NCBI RefSeq assembly: GCF_001278705.1 | Contig: NZ_CP012600.1 | Span: 2,542,190-2,606,189, forward strand | Direction of reading: 5' to 3' | From: Bacillus gobiensis | GTDB taxonomy: Bacteria > Bacillota > Bacilli > Bacillales > Bacillaceae | DNA length: 64,000 nt | Shown here: positions 31,708 to 42,023 of the stretch, piece after piece | How positions within the stretch are numbered: position 1 is the first letter of the stretch | Layout: every line of letters begins with the position of its first letter | Notes under the pieces: model-generated | What the model saw: the letters and a program-made list of their open reading frames with translations, nothing else | Databases searched by the model: none | What the model was told of the DNA's origin: nothing | Program-made: the position numbers and the translations under genes

Positions 31708-32079
31708 ATGAATAAAATGAAGCCTGCTTAATATACGAATTAAACCGTCAGCACATACGATTATACTTTATTATTTAGAGGATATCAACCATTACTTTTA
31801 GTTGTTCTTTTTAAAAAACTTTTATCACAATTTCCCGATAAGTAGTGAGTTTTGAAATACAAAAACATTTTCAGTGTTGAGCAAGCAATGTTACGATAAA
31901 GAGGAGATTGCTTCAGGTGGTTTGAAGCTTTTCAATATTGGGGAAAATGATACAGTAGTTTGGCATATTTCTAATTGGACAGAGCGTCAAAATAAAGGAC
32001 AGCATATTGTTTGACCTTTATTGACCAAAAATGTATGATTGAAATACATACTTACCCTATAAGGTGAAGGAGGAGCATT
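31708..32079. other. intergenic region upstream of clpP
   Basis: It contains the CtsR box at 32010-32026 and a 46-codon open frame from GTG 31874 to the stop at 32012-32014, reading VLSKQCYDKEEIASGG at the start and WHISNWTERQNKGQHIV at the end. That frame has no ribosome site, and its stop lies inside the CtsR box. It may be a gene remnant or chance. Confidence 0.4.
32010..32026 (-). promoter_or_regulatory. CtsR operator
   Basis: On the minus strand GGTCAAT-AAA-GGTCAAA, the tandem heptamer of the class III heat-shock repressor CtsR (GGTCAAA-NAN-GGTCAAA) with one change. Its TTGACC also gives a -35 for clpP. Confidence 0.85.
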
Positions 32080-32682
32080 ATGAATTTAATACCTACAGTT
32101 ATTGAACAAACAAATCGTGGGGAAAGAGCCTACGATATTTACTCAAGATTGTTGAAAGACCGTATCATTATGCTTGGATCAGGAATTGATGATAACGTGG
32201 CTAACTCCATTGTTTCTCAATTGTTGTTCTTAGAAGCAGAGGATCCGGACAAAGATATTTCCATTTACATTAACAGCCCTGGCGGTTCCATTACTTCCGG
32301 TATGGCAATCTATGATACAATGCAGCTTATCAAGCCGCAGGTTTCCACCATTTGTACCGGTATGGCTGCATCAATGGGTGCATTTTTGCTGGCAGCAGGT
32401 GAAAAAGGAAAACGCTTTGCCTTGCCAAACAGTGAAGTGATGATTCACCAGCCGCTAGGAGGCGCACAAGGTCAAGCCACTGATATCGATATTGCAGCAA
32501 AACGAATCTTGCTCCTTCGTGATAAATTAAACAAAATCTTAGCTGAACGGACTGGCCAGCCACTTGAAGTGATCGAGCGCGATACGGATCGTGACAACTT
32601 CAAATCTGCTGAGCAAGCGAAGGAATACGGTTTGATCGATCACGTTTTGACAAAAAGGGAATCTAACGACAATAACAAGTAA
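32080..32682 (+). CDS. clpP: ATP-dependent Clp protease proteolytic subunit
   Basis: A 200-residue serine protease subunit. The catalytic triad falls at the standard numbers: Ser98 in GMAASMGAF, His123 in MIHQPLGG and Asp172 in [31 protein letters not shown] is the usual N-terminus that forms the axial gate. Fourteen copies form the barrel that degrades proteins delivered by ClpC, ClpX or ClpE. AAGGAGGAG precedes ATG 32080. A CtsR box overlaps the promoter, so heat or protein stress should induce it. It also degrades tmRNA-tagged proteins, linking it to ssrA at 7 kb. Confidence 0.98.
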   Translation: MNLIPTVIEQTNRGERAYDIYSRLLKDRIIMLGSGIDDNVANSIVSQLLFLEAEDPDKDISIYINSPGGSITSGMAIYDTMQLIKPQVSTICTGMAASMGAFLLAAGEKGKRFALPNSEVMIHQPLGGAQGQATDIDIAAKRILLLRDKLNKILAERTGQPLEVIERDTDRDNFKSAEQAKEYGLIDHVLTKRESNDNNK

Positions 32683-32688
32683 ACTTTT

Positions 32689-32716
32689 CCGCCGGGTGAA
32701 TCCGGCGGTTTTTTTT
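32689..32716 (+). terminator. clpP terminator
   Basis: Stem CCGCCGG(G)/(T)CCGGCGG with a short loop and T8. Confidence 0.9.
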
Positions 32717-33650
32717 ATTTTCTGTACCCCGGCCGGTGATTTAAAAGATTTTGGTAAGCAAAACCCTTCACTTCATCTTCTTTATAATGTTTGAGAAGTT
32801 CATTAATTAAATGTTGATAGCAAGAAGCGTCCTCTAAGCCTTCGACAAATGCTGAGATCCCATCGAAGTCCGAGCCAAAGCAAATTTGATCGACTCCGCC
32901 GAGACTGCAAAAATGGTCAATGTGTTTCATTACATCAGATATGTCTGCCTTTTCGTCTTCTTTAACGAAAGGCGGGTAATAAACGACACTAATGAAGCCA
33001 TTCTTTTCAAAAATGCTCTGTGCCTGTTGATCAGTAAGGTTTCTTTGGTGGTTACAAATTGTCTTTGAATTTGAATGGCTTGCAATTGGAAAGTCGGCAA
33101 TTTCCATCACATCCCAAAATGCTTTCTCGCATAGATGCGAAACATCAGTCAATACACTGTATTCATTATTTAATCGGACGACTTCCTTCCCAAGCTCAGT
33201 TAGTCCTGCTCCTCTCGGCTCATCAGCTCCATCTGCGCACAGATTGGCATGATTCCATGTTAATCCGACAGACCTTACCCCTAATTGGTAAAGGGTTCTT
33301 AATTTGGTAAGATCGTTGCCAAAAGCATCAGCTCCCTCTAAAGTGAGAACGGCTCCTATTTGATTGTCTTGCAGCCGGTCAATATCTGCCCAGCAATCGA
33401 TTTTTTTCATTGTCGGATTGTTCGCTAAAACCTCTGTATGAAAAAGATTGATCTGATCTAAAGCAACTTGGAATTTTTCATCCGATTTCACTTCAGGCTC
33501 CACGAAGACAGCAAAAAACTGTAACCAGACATTTCCTTCCTTTAACCTGCTGATATTTGTTTGAAGTTCCGGAGAATCAGAAAATCTTAGTGACCTATTT
33601 TGATATAATCGATATAAAACATCACAATGTGTGTCTGCTACTTTCAACAA
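32715..33650 (-). CDS. membrane dipeptidase family (M19) peptidase
   Basis: A 311-residue amidohydrolase of the renal dipeptidase family. Zinc ligands appear as VADTHCDVLY at the N-terminus, LTLEGADAFG in the middle, TDVSHLCEKAFWD, ASHSNSKTICNHQRNLTD and GSDFDGI near the end. Despite the family name there is no signal or membrane segment, so it is cytoplasmic. Members hydrolyse dipeptides, sometimes with D-residues, so it could serve cell wall peptide recycling. It ends directly at the clpP terminator (convergent). A GGAGCTGGTAATTG leader lies before the start at 33650. Confidence 0.88.
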   Translation of the reverse strand: MLKVADTHCDVLYRLYQNRSLRFSDSPELQTNISRLKEGNVWLQFFAVFVEPEVKSDEKFQVALDQINLFHTEVLANNPTMKKIDCWADIDRLQDNQIGAVLTLEGADAFGNDLTKLRTLYQLGVRSVGLTWNHANLCADGADEPRGAGLTELGKEVVRLNNEYSVLTDVSHLCEKAFWDVMEIADFPIASHSNSKTICNHQRNLTDQQAQSIFEKNGFISVVYYPPFVKEDEKADISDVMKHIDHFCSLGGVDQICFGSDFDGISAFVEGLEDASCYQHLINELLKHYKEDEVKGFAYQNLLNHRPGYRK

Positions 33651-33727
33651 TTACCAGCTCCTTTATTACCGTCTTGGCGGGAATCAGAGTATGACAAAAA
33701 ATAGTGAAAAAGGGCGCTGTTATCATT

Positions 33728-33790
33728 TTATCCGACCATTTTTAAAATTTATCCGACCTTCATTAAAATATATCCACCCATCATCAAGAA
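33728..33790. repeat. three 21-bp tandem repeats
   Basis: Units start at 33728, 33749 and 33770. The first two read TTATCCGACCWTYWTTAAAAT; the third is degenerate (ATATCCACCCATCATCAAG). They lie between the dipeptidase and LOG genes. Confidence 0.75.
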
Positions 33791-33820
33791 ATATGCTCCC
33801 AGCCCTCTTTCCCAAACAAA

Positions 33821-33839
33821 AAAAGGGCCCCTTTGGCCC
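33821..33839 (-). terminator. terminator of the LOG family gene
   Basis: Short stem GGGCC/GGCCC followed by TTTTTTTG on the minus strand. Confidence 0.7.
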
Positions 33840-33845
33840 CGCTGC

Positions 33846-34433
33846 TTAACCGATTTCCGTCCACTTCTTTTTCAAGTCCGGAAATGTGAAACTTTTCATT
33901 AATTGGACAAGCTCTTCTGGATAGGATGAAGAATGTATCAGCTTCAGATGAGATTCATTGGAAAATCCTTCTTGAATGCTGTATTTAACCATTTGCATCA
34001 TTGGCTCGAAGTATCCGTTAATATTGTAAAGCCCGATTGGTTTTTTATGTATGCCGATTTGCGCCCAGCATAACACCTCGAACAATTCCTCATAGGTTCC
34101 AAAGCCACCCGGCATCGCGATATAGCCGTCAGATAGCTCACTCATTTTTGCTTTGCGTTCATGCATGCCGTTTACCTCGATCAGCTCTGTCAGCTCGCGG
34201 TGGACCACTTCACCTGAGAACAGCCCTTTAGGCATAACCCCGATGACCTCTCCGCCATTTTCTAAGATGGTGTTCGCAATTTCACCCATCAAGCCGATTT
34301 TGGACCCTCCGTATACAAGTCTGTACCCATTCTCAGCCATGTATTTTCCGAGGTCTTTTGCCTTCGTACGATATTCTTCATTTACACCCGGGTTCGACCC
34401 TGCAAACACACATATTGTCTTCATTTTTGTCAT
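33846..34433 (-). CDS. LOG family protein (YvdD-like nucleotide 5'-monophosphate phosphoribohydrolase)
   Basis: A 195-residue Rossmann-fold protein of the LOG family. [13 protein letters not shown] starts the fold, [16 protein letters not shown] follows, and [20 protein letters not shown] is the family signature with the catalytic Glu and Arg region. Members cleave the N-glycosidic bond of cytokinin or purine monophosphates. It resembles YvdD of B. subtilis. The bacterial role outside plant-associated species is unclear. It stands between a dipeptidase and the glv operon in the same direction, with its own terminator. Four in-frame residues precede MKTICVFAG, so ATG 34421 is an alternative start. 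Confidence 0.88.
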   Translation of the reverse strand: MTKMKTICVFAGSNPGVNEEYRTKAKDLGKYMAENGYRLVYGGSKIGLMGEIANTILENGGEVIGVMPKGLFSGEVVHRELTELIEVNGMHERKAKMSELSDGYIAMPGGFGTYEELFEVLCWAQIGIHKKPIGLYNINGYFEPMMQMVKYSIQEGFSNESHLKLIHSSSYPEELVQLMKSFTFPDLKKKWTEIG

Positions 34434-34528
34434 CTCCGCTTATGTATATTGTCTTCAATAAAATACATTTTACTATATCTGAATGACAAAATGAAAGACC
34501 GTCCGGCTTTACCCGAGTGTATATTTTC

Positions 34529-36118
34529 CTATTTATAATCTAATTGTTGTTCGATTCGTTCTCTAACCTGCGGAACAGATAAGCCGATTATAATTTGCAG
34601 GGCGTTCCCGTTCCTGACGACTCCATGAGCGCCCAGGCTTCTGAATTCACTATCAGATTTTACTTTTGAATGATCGTTTACACTCACTCTGAGCCTTGTC
34701 GCACAGTTTGTGATCTCACTAATATTTTCCTTTCCGCCCAATGCTTCTATGCACAAAGCGGCTTGATCAGGAGCTTCCGCGCTTGCAGCGACTTCATTTT
34801 GTTTGCCGTTCTTTCTTTCTCGGTATTCCTGTTTGCTGTACATTTTCGTTTCTGCCTGATTGTCTGTTTCCCGTCCCGGAGTTGCCACATTCAGCTTTAC
34901 GATTAAGAAGCGGAAGATGAAGAAATAAATGGCTGTAAAGGATAATCCGATTGCAAACTGGTAAATGTATGTCAGCCCATGGCTGCCAAATAGCGGAATC
35001 CAATTCAGCGTCATAACTTCAATGAGTCCGCCACCCATATTTCCGACAACTCCTGCCATGTACATTAATGTCGACATGGATGCCGCCAGAAGTGCATGAA
35101 TGAGGAACAATAGCGGCGAAATAAAGAGAAATGTAAACTCAATCGGCTCCGTAATCCCAGCAATAACGGAAGTTAAAGTAATCGGAATCAAAAGACCGGC
35201 AACAATTTTTTTCTTTTCTTTTTTGGCCGTCACATAAATGGCTAAAGCAATTCCTGGAATCGCGAAGATCTTTGAATTTCCATGTAGAGCGAAGCCTCCT
35301 TCAGGAAAAAGCTCCTTCAGCGGCTGATTCGATGCAGAAAAATCGCCAAGGTGCTGCGCCCAATAAGTGACGATTCCACCTTCCACGACAGCCGGACCAA
35401 ATACAAAAGGCGTGTAAATAAAATGATGCAGACCAGTCGGAAGAAGAATCCGTTCCAAAAACGTATAGATCCAAACTCCCAAGGCTCCTGATCCCTTTAA
35501 GAACACCTGCATGGATGCAATGCCGTCCTGAACAATCGGCCAAACATAAGACATTACAATGGCTAAAGGAATCATGACAAAAAACGAAAGAATGACAACA
35601 TAAGAAGATCCTTGAAAAATACCGAGAAAATCCGGAAGCTTTTTATCAAAGTACCGGTTATGCAAATACACGACGATTGAAGAGATTAAGATCGCGCCAA
35701 ATATATTTGTATCAAGGGTTTTGATCCCGGCGATCTCAGCAAGACCGCTCGTTCCTCCAACTTCCTGGCTCATATCGACACCGAAAGAATCTCCCCAAAC
35801 CGTTAATATCGCACCGACAAAGTAGTTAAACGTCAAATAAGTGGTAAGCGCTTCCAAACAAGCTCTGGCTTGTGCCTTTTTCGCAAGCGCAATCGGGATC
35901 CCGATGGCAAACAGAAGTGGCATCTGCCTGAATATCGTCCAGCCCCCTTCTTCAATAACAAACCATGATTTCGACCAAAACGTGTCGGGGCTTGCTAACG
36001 TTCCCATGATTTGCTGATTTTTAAAAAGAGCGCATAATCCAACGACAATTCCTGCAAAAGCGAACAATAGGACAGGGACAAACATCGCGCTTCCAAATCG
36101 CTGAACTTTCTGCATCAT
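34529..36118 (-). CDS. glvC: PTS maltose/alpha-glucoside transporter subunit EIICB
   Basis: A 529-residue PTS permease. The EIIC domain (about 1-410) has ten or so membrane segments with GIPIALAKKAQARACLEALTT and LPTGLHHFIYTPF; the substrate motif region is GITEPIEFTFLFI. A linker leads to the EIIB domain (about 450-529), whose phosphorylated residue is Cys472 in ITNCATRLRV. It takes up maltose or another alpha-glucoside as its 6-phosphate. EIIA must be supplied from elsewhere, for example by the glucose PTS. It is the last gene of the glvA-glvR-glvC operon, the same order as in B. subtilis. Confidence 0.92.
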   Translation of the reverse strand: MMQKVQRFGSAMFVPVLLFAFAGIVVGLCALFKNQQIMGTLASPDTFWSKSWFVIEEGGWTIFRQMPLLFAIGIPIALAKKAQARACLEALTTYLTFNYFVGAILTVWGDSFGVDMSQEVGGTSGLAEIAGIKTLDTNIFGAILISSIVVYLHNRYFDKKLPDFLGIFQGSSYVVILSFFVMIPLAIVMSYVWPIVQDGIASMQVFLKGSGALGVWIYTFLERILLPTGLHHFIYTPFVFGPAVVEGGIVTYWAQHLGDFSASNQPLKELFPEGGFALHGNSKIFAIPGIALAIYVTAKKEKKKIVAGLLIPITLTSVIAGITEPIEFTFLFISPLLFLIHALLAASMSTLMYMAGVVGNMGGGLIEVMTLNWIPLFGSHGLTYIYQFAIGLSFTAIYFFIFRFLIVKLNVATPGRETDNQAETKMYSKQEYRERKNGKQNEVAASAEAPDQAALCIEALGGKENISEITNCATRLRVSVNDHSKVKSDSEFRSLGAHGVVRNGNALQIIIGLSVPQVRERIEQQLDYK

Positions 36119-36142
36119 CGTAATAACCCCATTTCTGATTAA

Positions 36143-36895
36143 TTATTTTTTCCCATGAACATAATCGACATAGTTTCTGAACAAAGCCTCTCCAACTAAA
36201 AAAAACGGAACAAAAGCAGTAAGCTCTCTATCATTCTCAACTTTAACGGTTTTACTCGTTGCATATAAATTGTACGGAGTTAATTGAGCAAGCAAATTAT
36301 TTTTTAAATTTGTAATCGATACAAACGGGATCCCTCTAATCGAAAGAAGTTTTGCTTGAGGGATTAGCTCCGGCGTTTCTCCAGATAGAGAAATAATAAT
36401 AAGTAAGTCTTCCGGCTTGAAATCAGGAAACATCGTATCAAATTCAATTTTATCTTGAATAATTGATAAGTATTTCCGCTCTGAAACAAAGGATCGTTGA
36501 AGCTCTTTCGCGCAATTCGTTTGAGCAGTTCCTGATCCGTAGACAAAAATTCGATCCGCATCTTTAATTAGACGGCAAATTCCTTCCATATCTGTATTTC
36601 GTAAAGCTTTGATATTGGATTCAATATCACTCATTAAACTTTCAAAATAGTGATTATGAACTTCGACAGGCTTGTCCTCCCATTTTAAAAAAATACGAAA
36701 TTCACTGTATCCGCTAAAATCCAGCTTCTGAGCCAAACGAAGAATCGATGACCTTGAAACATTGCACTTTTTTGCAAGTTCCGTAATGCTGTCTTGATAG
36801 CATTCCTTTTTATGGTTCAAAATGTATTTTAAAACATAGAAATCGTTTTCATTTAACTTGTTGTAGTGCTTATTAATAAGCTGTTCTAATTGCAC
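36143..36895 (-). CDS. glvR: MurR/RpiR family regulator GlvR
   Basis: A 250-residue RpiR-type protein. The helix-turn-helix region is DSITELAKKCNVSRSSILRLAQKLDFSGYSEFR, and the SIS domain has RIFVYGSGTAQTNCAKELQR and LLIIISLSGETPELIPQAKL. It lies between glvA and glvC, as in B. subtilis, where GlvR activates the operon. Its ligand is probably maltose 6-phosphate. The start at 36895 has AGGGGAGG upstream. It is the second RpiR-type regulator in this window, the first serving the gluconate genes; the two are only distantly alike. Confidence 0.9.
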   Translation of the reverse strand: MQLEQLINKHYNKLNENDFYVLKYILNHKKECYQDSITELAKKCNVSRSSILRLAQKLDFSGYSEFRIFLKWEDKPVEVHNHYFESLMSDIESNIKALRNTDMEGICRLIKDADRIFVYGSGTAQTNCAKELQRSFVSERKYLSIIQDKIEFDTMFPDFKPEDLLIIISLSGETPELIPQAKLLSIRGIPFVSITNLKNNLLAQLTPYNLYATSKTVKVENDRELTAFVPFFLVGEALFRNYVDYVHGKK

Positions 36896-36954
36896 TGCCT
36901 ATTCCCTCCCCTATAATTCTATTATACATAAGGGAGGGAATAAAACAGAAGTAG

Positions 36955-38307
<1,353 letters not shown>

Positions 38308-38350
38308 TTATTCCTCCTATTCCTGTTTTCAATTCTATTTATATCACCAC

Positions 38351-38366
38351 ATGAAATCGGTTACAA
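38351..38366 (-). promoter_or_regulatory. cre site of the glv operon
   Basis: TTGTAACCGATTTCAT on the minus strand matches WTGNAANCGNWNNCAW at every position. Confidence 0.8.
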
Positions 38367-38510
38367 CAATTCTACGGTGAGTAGGGAGTTTACTCATTGT
38401 CTGTTTTTTTTCCCACTGGACGGGAAATTTCCCAGCTCATCCTGGTCGTTGAAAAAATCGTTTATTGATGTATGATGGATAGTAAAACATAGCAAAAGGG
38501 TGTTGCAATC

Positions 38511-38837
38511 TTGCAAATAACAGACGCAGAAAAATGGATTCTCTCATTCTATAAACAGAGAGGCTGGACGAAGTACGGTCCTTTTATTCGGACTGGTTTT
38601 TTGATGGAAGAGGTTGGAGAAGTAGCAAGAGCCGTAAGAGCTTATGAGATTGGAAGAGACAGACCCGACGAAGTTGAACAGCCGAAGGAGAAATTAAAGC
38701 AGGAGCTGATTGAAGAAATGGGTGACGTGATCGGCAATATCACCCTTCTCGCAGATATCTATGGCGTTTCTCTGGAGGAAGTCATTGCGAGTCATAAGGA
38801 AAAGCTGACGAAACGATTTGCAGAGGATCTTGGGTAG
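38511..38837 (+). CDS. MazG-like nucleotide pyrophosphohydrolase (YvdC-like)
   Basis: A 108-residue all-helical protein of the MazG fold. The metal-binding pattern EEVGEVARAV (EExxE) and EEMGDVIGNI (ExxD) is intact, as in dimeric MazG-type pyrophosphohydrolases, which hydrolyse nucleoside triphosphates to monophosphates and may cleanse abnormal nucleotides. TTG 38511 is the start, with AAAGGGTG upstream. It resembles YvdC of B. subtilis, and a YvdD-like gene is a few kilobases away. It stands between the divergent glv operon and a 2-hydroxyacid dehydrogenase gene. Confidence 0.85.
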   Translation: MQITDAEKWILSFYKQRGWTKYGPFIRTGFLMEEVGEVARAVRAYEIGRDRPDEVEQPKEKLKQELIEEMGDVIGNITLLADIYGVSLEEVIASHKEKLTKRFAEDLG

Positions 38838-38910
38838 AGTTTAATGTAACGCATCCCGCTTTTTTTCAAATCCTTTCTTTTTTATAATAAAAGCAAAAAG
38901 GAGATTCTCT

Positions 38911-39885
38911 ATGAAACCATATGTTTACCTTACAAAAACTGTGCCAAAAGAGGTTCAAGAGCTGATTGAAGAAAGCTGCACATTGGGAATGTGGGAAGGA
39001 AAAGAACCGATCTCTAAAGAGGCTCTTTACGAAAATGTGAAAGAGGCTGAAGGCTTAATCACTTCAGGAATATCGATTAACAAAGAGCTTTTAGAGCATG
39101 CTCCCCGCCTGAAGGTCGTCAGCAATTACTCCGTCGGCTACGATAACTTCGATATTGATGAGATGGCAAAACGAAATATTATCGGCACTCATACTCCTTT
39201 TACACTTGACGATACAGTCGCTGATCTTGCTTTTGCGTTGATCCTTTCTTCAGCACGCCGCATCAGCGAGCTCGATCGATACATACGAAAAGGGAAGTGG
39301 CATGAAAAAGATGCAAAGGAAATCTTCGGATCGGATGTACATCATCAAACGCTGGGAATCATCGGTATGGGACGGATCGGCGAAGCGGTTGCCAAGCGTG
39401 CAAAGTTCGGGTTTGACATGGAGGTGATCTACCATAATCGAAATCGGAAGCCTGAAGCAGAAAAAACTTACGGGGTCTCTTATCAATCCCTCGATGACCT
39501 GCTCGCAAGCTCGGATTTTGTATTGATGATCACGCCGCTAACCGACGAAACCTATCATATGATCGGTAAAGAAGAATTTAAGAAAATGAAATCCACCGCA
39601 CATTTTATCAACGTTTCAAGAGGAAATACCGTAGATGAAGATGCCCTTATAGAAGCCCTGACAAACGGTACGATTGCTGGAGCCGGACTTGACGTCTTTC
39701 AAAAAGAGCCGATTAACGAGGATAATCCGCTCTTACAATTGGAAAACGTTACACTCGCCCCCCACATCGGATCTGCAACAGAAATCGTCAGGCTCAATAT
39801 GTTTAAGCAAGCCGCTAAAAATACGATTGAAGTCGTGCACGGAAGAAAAGCGCCAAATCCGGTGAAGGAATTGAAGGATATTTAA
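38911..39885 (+). CDS. D-2-hydroxyacid dehydrogenase (glyoxylate/2-ketogluconate reductase type)
   Basis: A 324-residue NAD(P)-dependent reductase. The coenzyme loop is [16 protein letters not shown], followed by [10 protein letters not shown], whose Arg suggests NADPH use. The catalytic Arg lies in [14 protein letters not shown], the Glu in [12 protein letters not shown], and the His in [13 protein letters not shown]. It resembles YvcT/GhrB-type enzymes that reduce glyoxylate, hydroxypyruvate or 2-ketogluconate. Given the gluconate genes elsewhere in the window, a role with 2-ketogluconate is possible but not shown. AAAGGAG lies before ATG 38911. Confidence 0.9.
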   Translation: MKPYVYLTKTVPKEVQELIEESCTLGMWEGKEPISKEALYENVKEAEGLITSGISINKELLEHAPRLKVVSNYSVGYDNFDIDEMAKRNIIGTHTPFTLDDTVADLAFALILSSARRISELDRYIRKGKWHEKDAKEIFGSDVHHQTLGIIGMGRIGEAVAKRAKFGFDMEVIYHNRNRKPEAEKTYGVSYQSLDDLLASSDFVLMITPLTDETYHMIGKEEFKKMKSTAHFINVSRGNTVDEDALIEALTNGTIAGAGLDVFQKEPINEDNPLLQLENVTLAPHIGSATEIVRLNMFKQAAKNTIEVVHGRKAPNPVKELKDI

Positions 39886-39949
39886 CTGTATCGGTGAAAT
39901 GCCATTTTGTTGTTAACTGCACATAAAACAGCTTATGCTTGTCATGACC

Positions 39950-39977
39950 ACAGCATCCGAATGGGTGCTGTTTTTTC
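39950..39977 (+). terminator. terminator of the hydroxyacid dehydrogenase gene
   Basis: Stem ACAGCATCC/GGGTGCTGT (one G-T pair) with TTTTTT. Confidence 0.8.
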
Positions 39978-40077
39978 TTAGTTAAGATTTTTATCTAAAA
40001 GCGCAATATCATACAAGAATAGGTTTTGATATTATGATATTTTTAAAATTGCCATTGACGATTAGGAGGATAGCTGG

Positions 40078-40908
40078 ATGTTAAATGAAGTTCGTACCAT
40101 TTATCTAGATTCTGATTTAGACATCGAGGCTTATCGATTTAAAGGAATCATGCAGAAGTTCCCTGCTCACTTTCATGAATATTATGTGATCGGTTTTATT
40201 GAAGAAGGGCAGCGCTTTTTAGCTTGCAAAGGCGAGGAATACATTATTAATCCGGGTGATTTATTATTGTTCAATCCGTATGATACTCACAGCTGTGCAC
40301 GAATAGACGGCAAAACGTTGGATTATCGCTGCATCAATGTTACGCCGGAGGTTATGAAAAAGGTGATGCTACAAATTAATGGTGAAGATAACCTTCCCAG
40401 CTTCAAACAAAACGTATTGTACCGCAGCGAACTTGTATCCAATTTGCGAGAGCTGCATGTAAAAATAACACAGGAAGATCACGAATTTAAGAAAGAAGAA
40501 TTGTTTTACCACTTATTGGAAGATCTTATTCAAACGTACTCTGACCTAGCAATTGTTCCGCAAGCTTCTGAAACCTCTCATGAGATAAAAACAGTGTGCG
40601 CCTATTTGGAGGAAAACTATACAAAAACGATTAAGTTGAATGATTTAAGTGCCCTAACTGGATGGAGCAAATATCATTTATTAAGATCGTTCACAAAACA
40701 AATGGGAATCTCTCCTTACAGCTATTTGGAAACAATTCGGGTCAATCATGCAAAAAAGATGTTGGAGCAAGGAAATAAGCCGATTGAAGTGGCGTTTTTA
40801 ACAGGATTTAGCGATCAAAGCCATTTGACAAAAAACTTTAAGAGCCTTGTTGGGTTAACACCAAAACAATATATGAGAATTTTCGAAAGTGAAGGAGGAA
40901 CCTCATGA
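40078..40908 (+). CDS. AraC family transcriptional regulator
   Basis: A 276-residue regulator. The N-terminal cupin domain (about 15-100) has FPAHFHEYYVIGFIEEGQR and INPGDLLLFNPYDTHSC. The C-terminal pair of helix-turn-helix motifs (about 175-270) has LNDLSALTGWSKYHLLRSF and IEVAFLTGFSDQSHLTKNF, ending in GLTPKQYMRI. This form activates amino acid exporter genes in many bacteria. AGGAGG precedes ATG 40078. Its stop overlaps the start of a DUF2000 gene by 4 bases, and a LysE-type exporter gene follows, so the three probably form one operon controlled by it. Confidence 0.9.
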   Translation: MLNEVRTIYLDSDLDIEAYRFKGIMQKFPAHFHEYYVIGFIEEGQRFLACKGEEYIINPGDLLLFNPYDTHSCARIDGKTLDYRCINVTPEVMKKVMLQINGEDNLPSFKQNVLYRSELVSNLRELHVKITQEDHEFKKEELFYHLLEDLIQTYSDLAIVPQASETSHEIKTVCAYLEENYTKTIKLNDLSALTGWSKYHLLRSFTKQMGISPYSYLETIRVNHAKKMLEQGNKPIEVAFLTGFSDQSHLTKNFKSLVGLTPKQYMRIFESEGGTS

Positions 40909-41328
40909 GTCCGCTTGAAACCAAATGCGTCATTGTGATTGATGAAATGTTGCCTTTAGGATTGAACGCCAACACAGCAGCCATCTTAGGTATATTACTT
41001 GAGAAATTAGCGCCCGAGTTGGTGGGCAGCAGCGTAGAAGACCTCTCGGGAATAAATCATTTGAGAATTGTAAAAACACCGGTTCCAATTTTAAAAGCCA
41101 CAAGCAGCCTTCTTCGCGAACTAAGGGATCAGACAATGTCAGAACCGTTCGCCGATCTGCTCGTCACTGATTTTTCAGATGCGGCGCAGGAGCTGTAAAA
41201 CGTATGAGGAGTATACAGCAAAACTACAGAATCAAGCAAAAACAGACTATCAACACTTCGGACTTGACATCTATGGAGAAAAGAAAAAAGTTAATCGTTT
41301 AACCGGAAGCTTTTCTCTGCTGAGGTAG
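40905..41328 (+). pseudogene. DUF2000 family gene with a one-base frameshift
   Basis: The first frame reads KCVIVIDEMLPLGLNANTAA through LLVTDFSDAAQ, as in DUF2000, then meets a stop at about residue 98. Removing one G in the run at 41189-41190 restores AQSCKTYEEYTAKLQNQ and a frame that continues to the stop at 41326-41328 for a protein of about 140 residues, the normal family size. The frameshift may be real or a base-calling error, as it is in a GG run. The function of DUF2000 is unknown; it is often found next to AraC regulators and LysE exporters, as here. It overlaps the AraC gene by 4 bases. Confidence 0.78.
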
Positions 41329-41369
41329 TGAAAGTTTTTATAGCAAGGTTAAAAAAGAGGAGGAGAAAG

Positions 41370-42002
41370 ATGGATAACTTACTTGCCTATATGCTAATTG
41401 CCCTTATGATGTCAATGCTGCCCGGCACAGATACGGTGATTATTTTAAAAAATACCCTTACCCACGGAGCTAAGGCCGGGCGTTATACAATACTAGGAAT
41501 GGTGACTGGTCTTACATTTTGGACGGTTATTGCCATTCTCGGTTTGTCCGTTGTCATTGCCCAATCCATATTTCTTTTCAATATAATCAAGTATTTAGGA
41601 GCCGCATACTTATTCTATCTCGGTGTTAGAGCATTATTTACGAAACGTACACTTTCACTAGATGCTGTTCATGCGGAAAGTCAGAGTTCGATTGACAAGC
41701 CATCGAACGCTCATTACAAAGAATCCTATTTTCAAGGTGTCATCAGTAATATTCTCAACCCTAAAACTGTTCTTGTCTACATCACCTTCATGCCTCAATT
41801 CATTGATCTTAATGGCAACACAAACCTGCAACTGATTGGATTAGGATTGATCCTTACTATTATTGCAGCAGGATGGTTTTTTATCTTGGTTTCTCTCTTA
41901 GATCATTGGAAAAAGTGGCTGAAAAAGGATTCATTTCAGAACGTCTTTCAAAAATGTACTGGAGCCATATTAATCGGATTTGGTGTAAAAACGGTCATAT
42001 AA
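41370..42002 (+). CDS. LysE/RhtB family amino acid exporter
   Basis: A 210-residue membrane protein with six hydrophobic segments. The LysE family signature is seen in MLPGTDTVIILKNTLTHGAKAG and in NILNPKTVLVYITFMPQFI. Such proteins export amino acids or homoserine lactone-like compounds. ATG 41370 is chosen because GAGGAGGAG lies directly upstream; the in-frame codon at 41328 would add 14 charged residues and overlaps the preceding stop. It follows the AraC and DUF2000 genes in the same direction, so it is the likely target of the AraC-type regulator. Confidence 0.88.
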   Translation: MDNLLAYMLIALMMSMLPGTDTVIILKNTLTHGAKAGRYTILGMVTGLTFWTVIAILGLSVVIAQSIFLFNIIKYLGAAYLFYLGVRALFTKRTLSLDAVHAESQSSIDKPSNAHYKESYFQGVISNILNPKTVLVYITFMPQFIDLNGNTNLQLIGLGLILTIIAAGWFFILVSLLDHWKKWLKKDSFQNVFQKCTGAILIGFGVKTVI

Positions 42003-42023
42003 ATCAGGGTGAAAAATCCTTTT

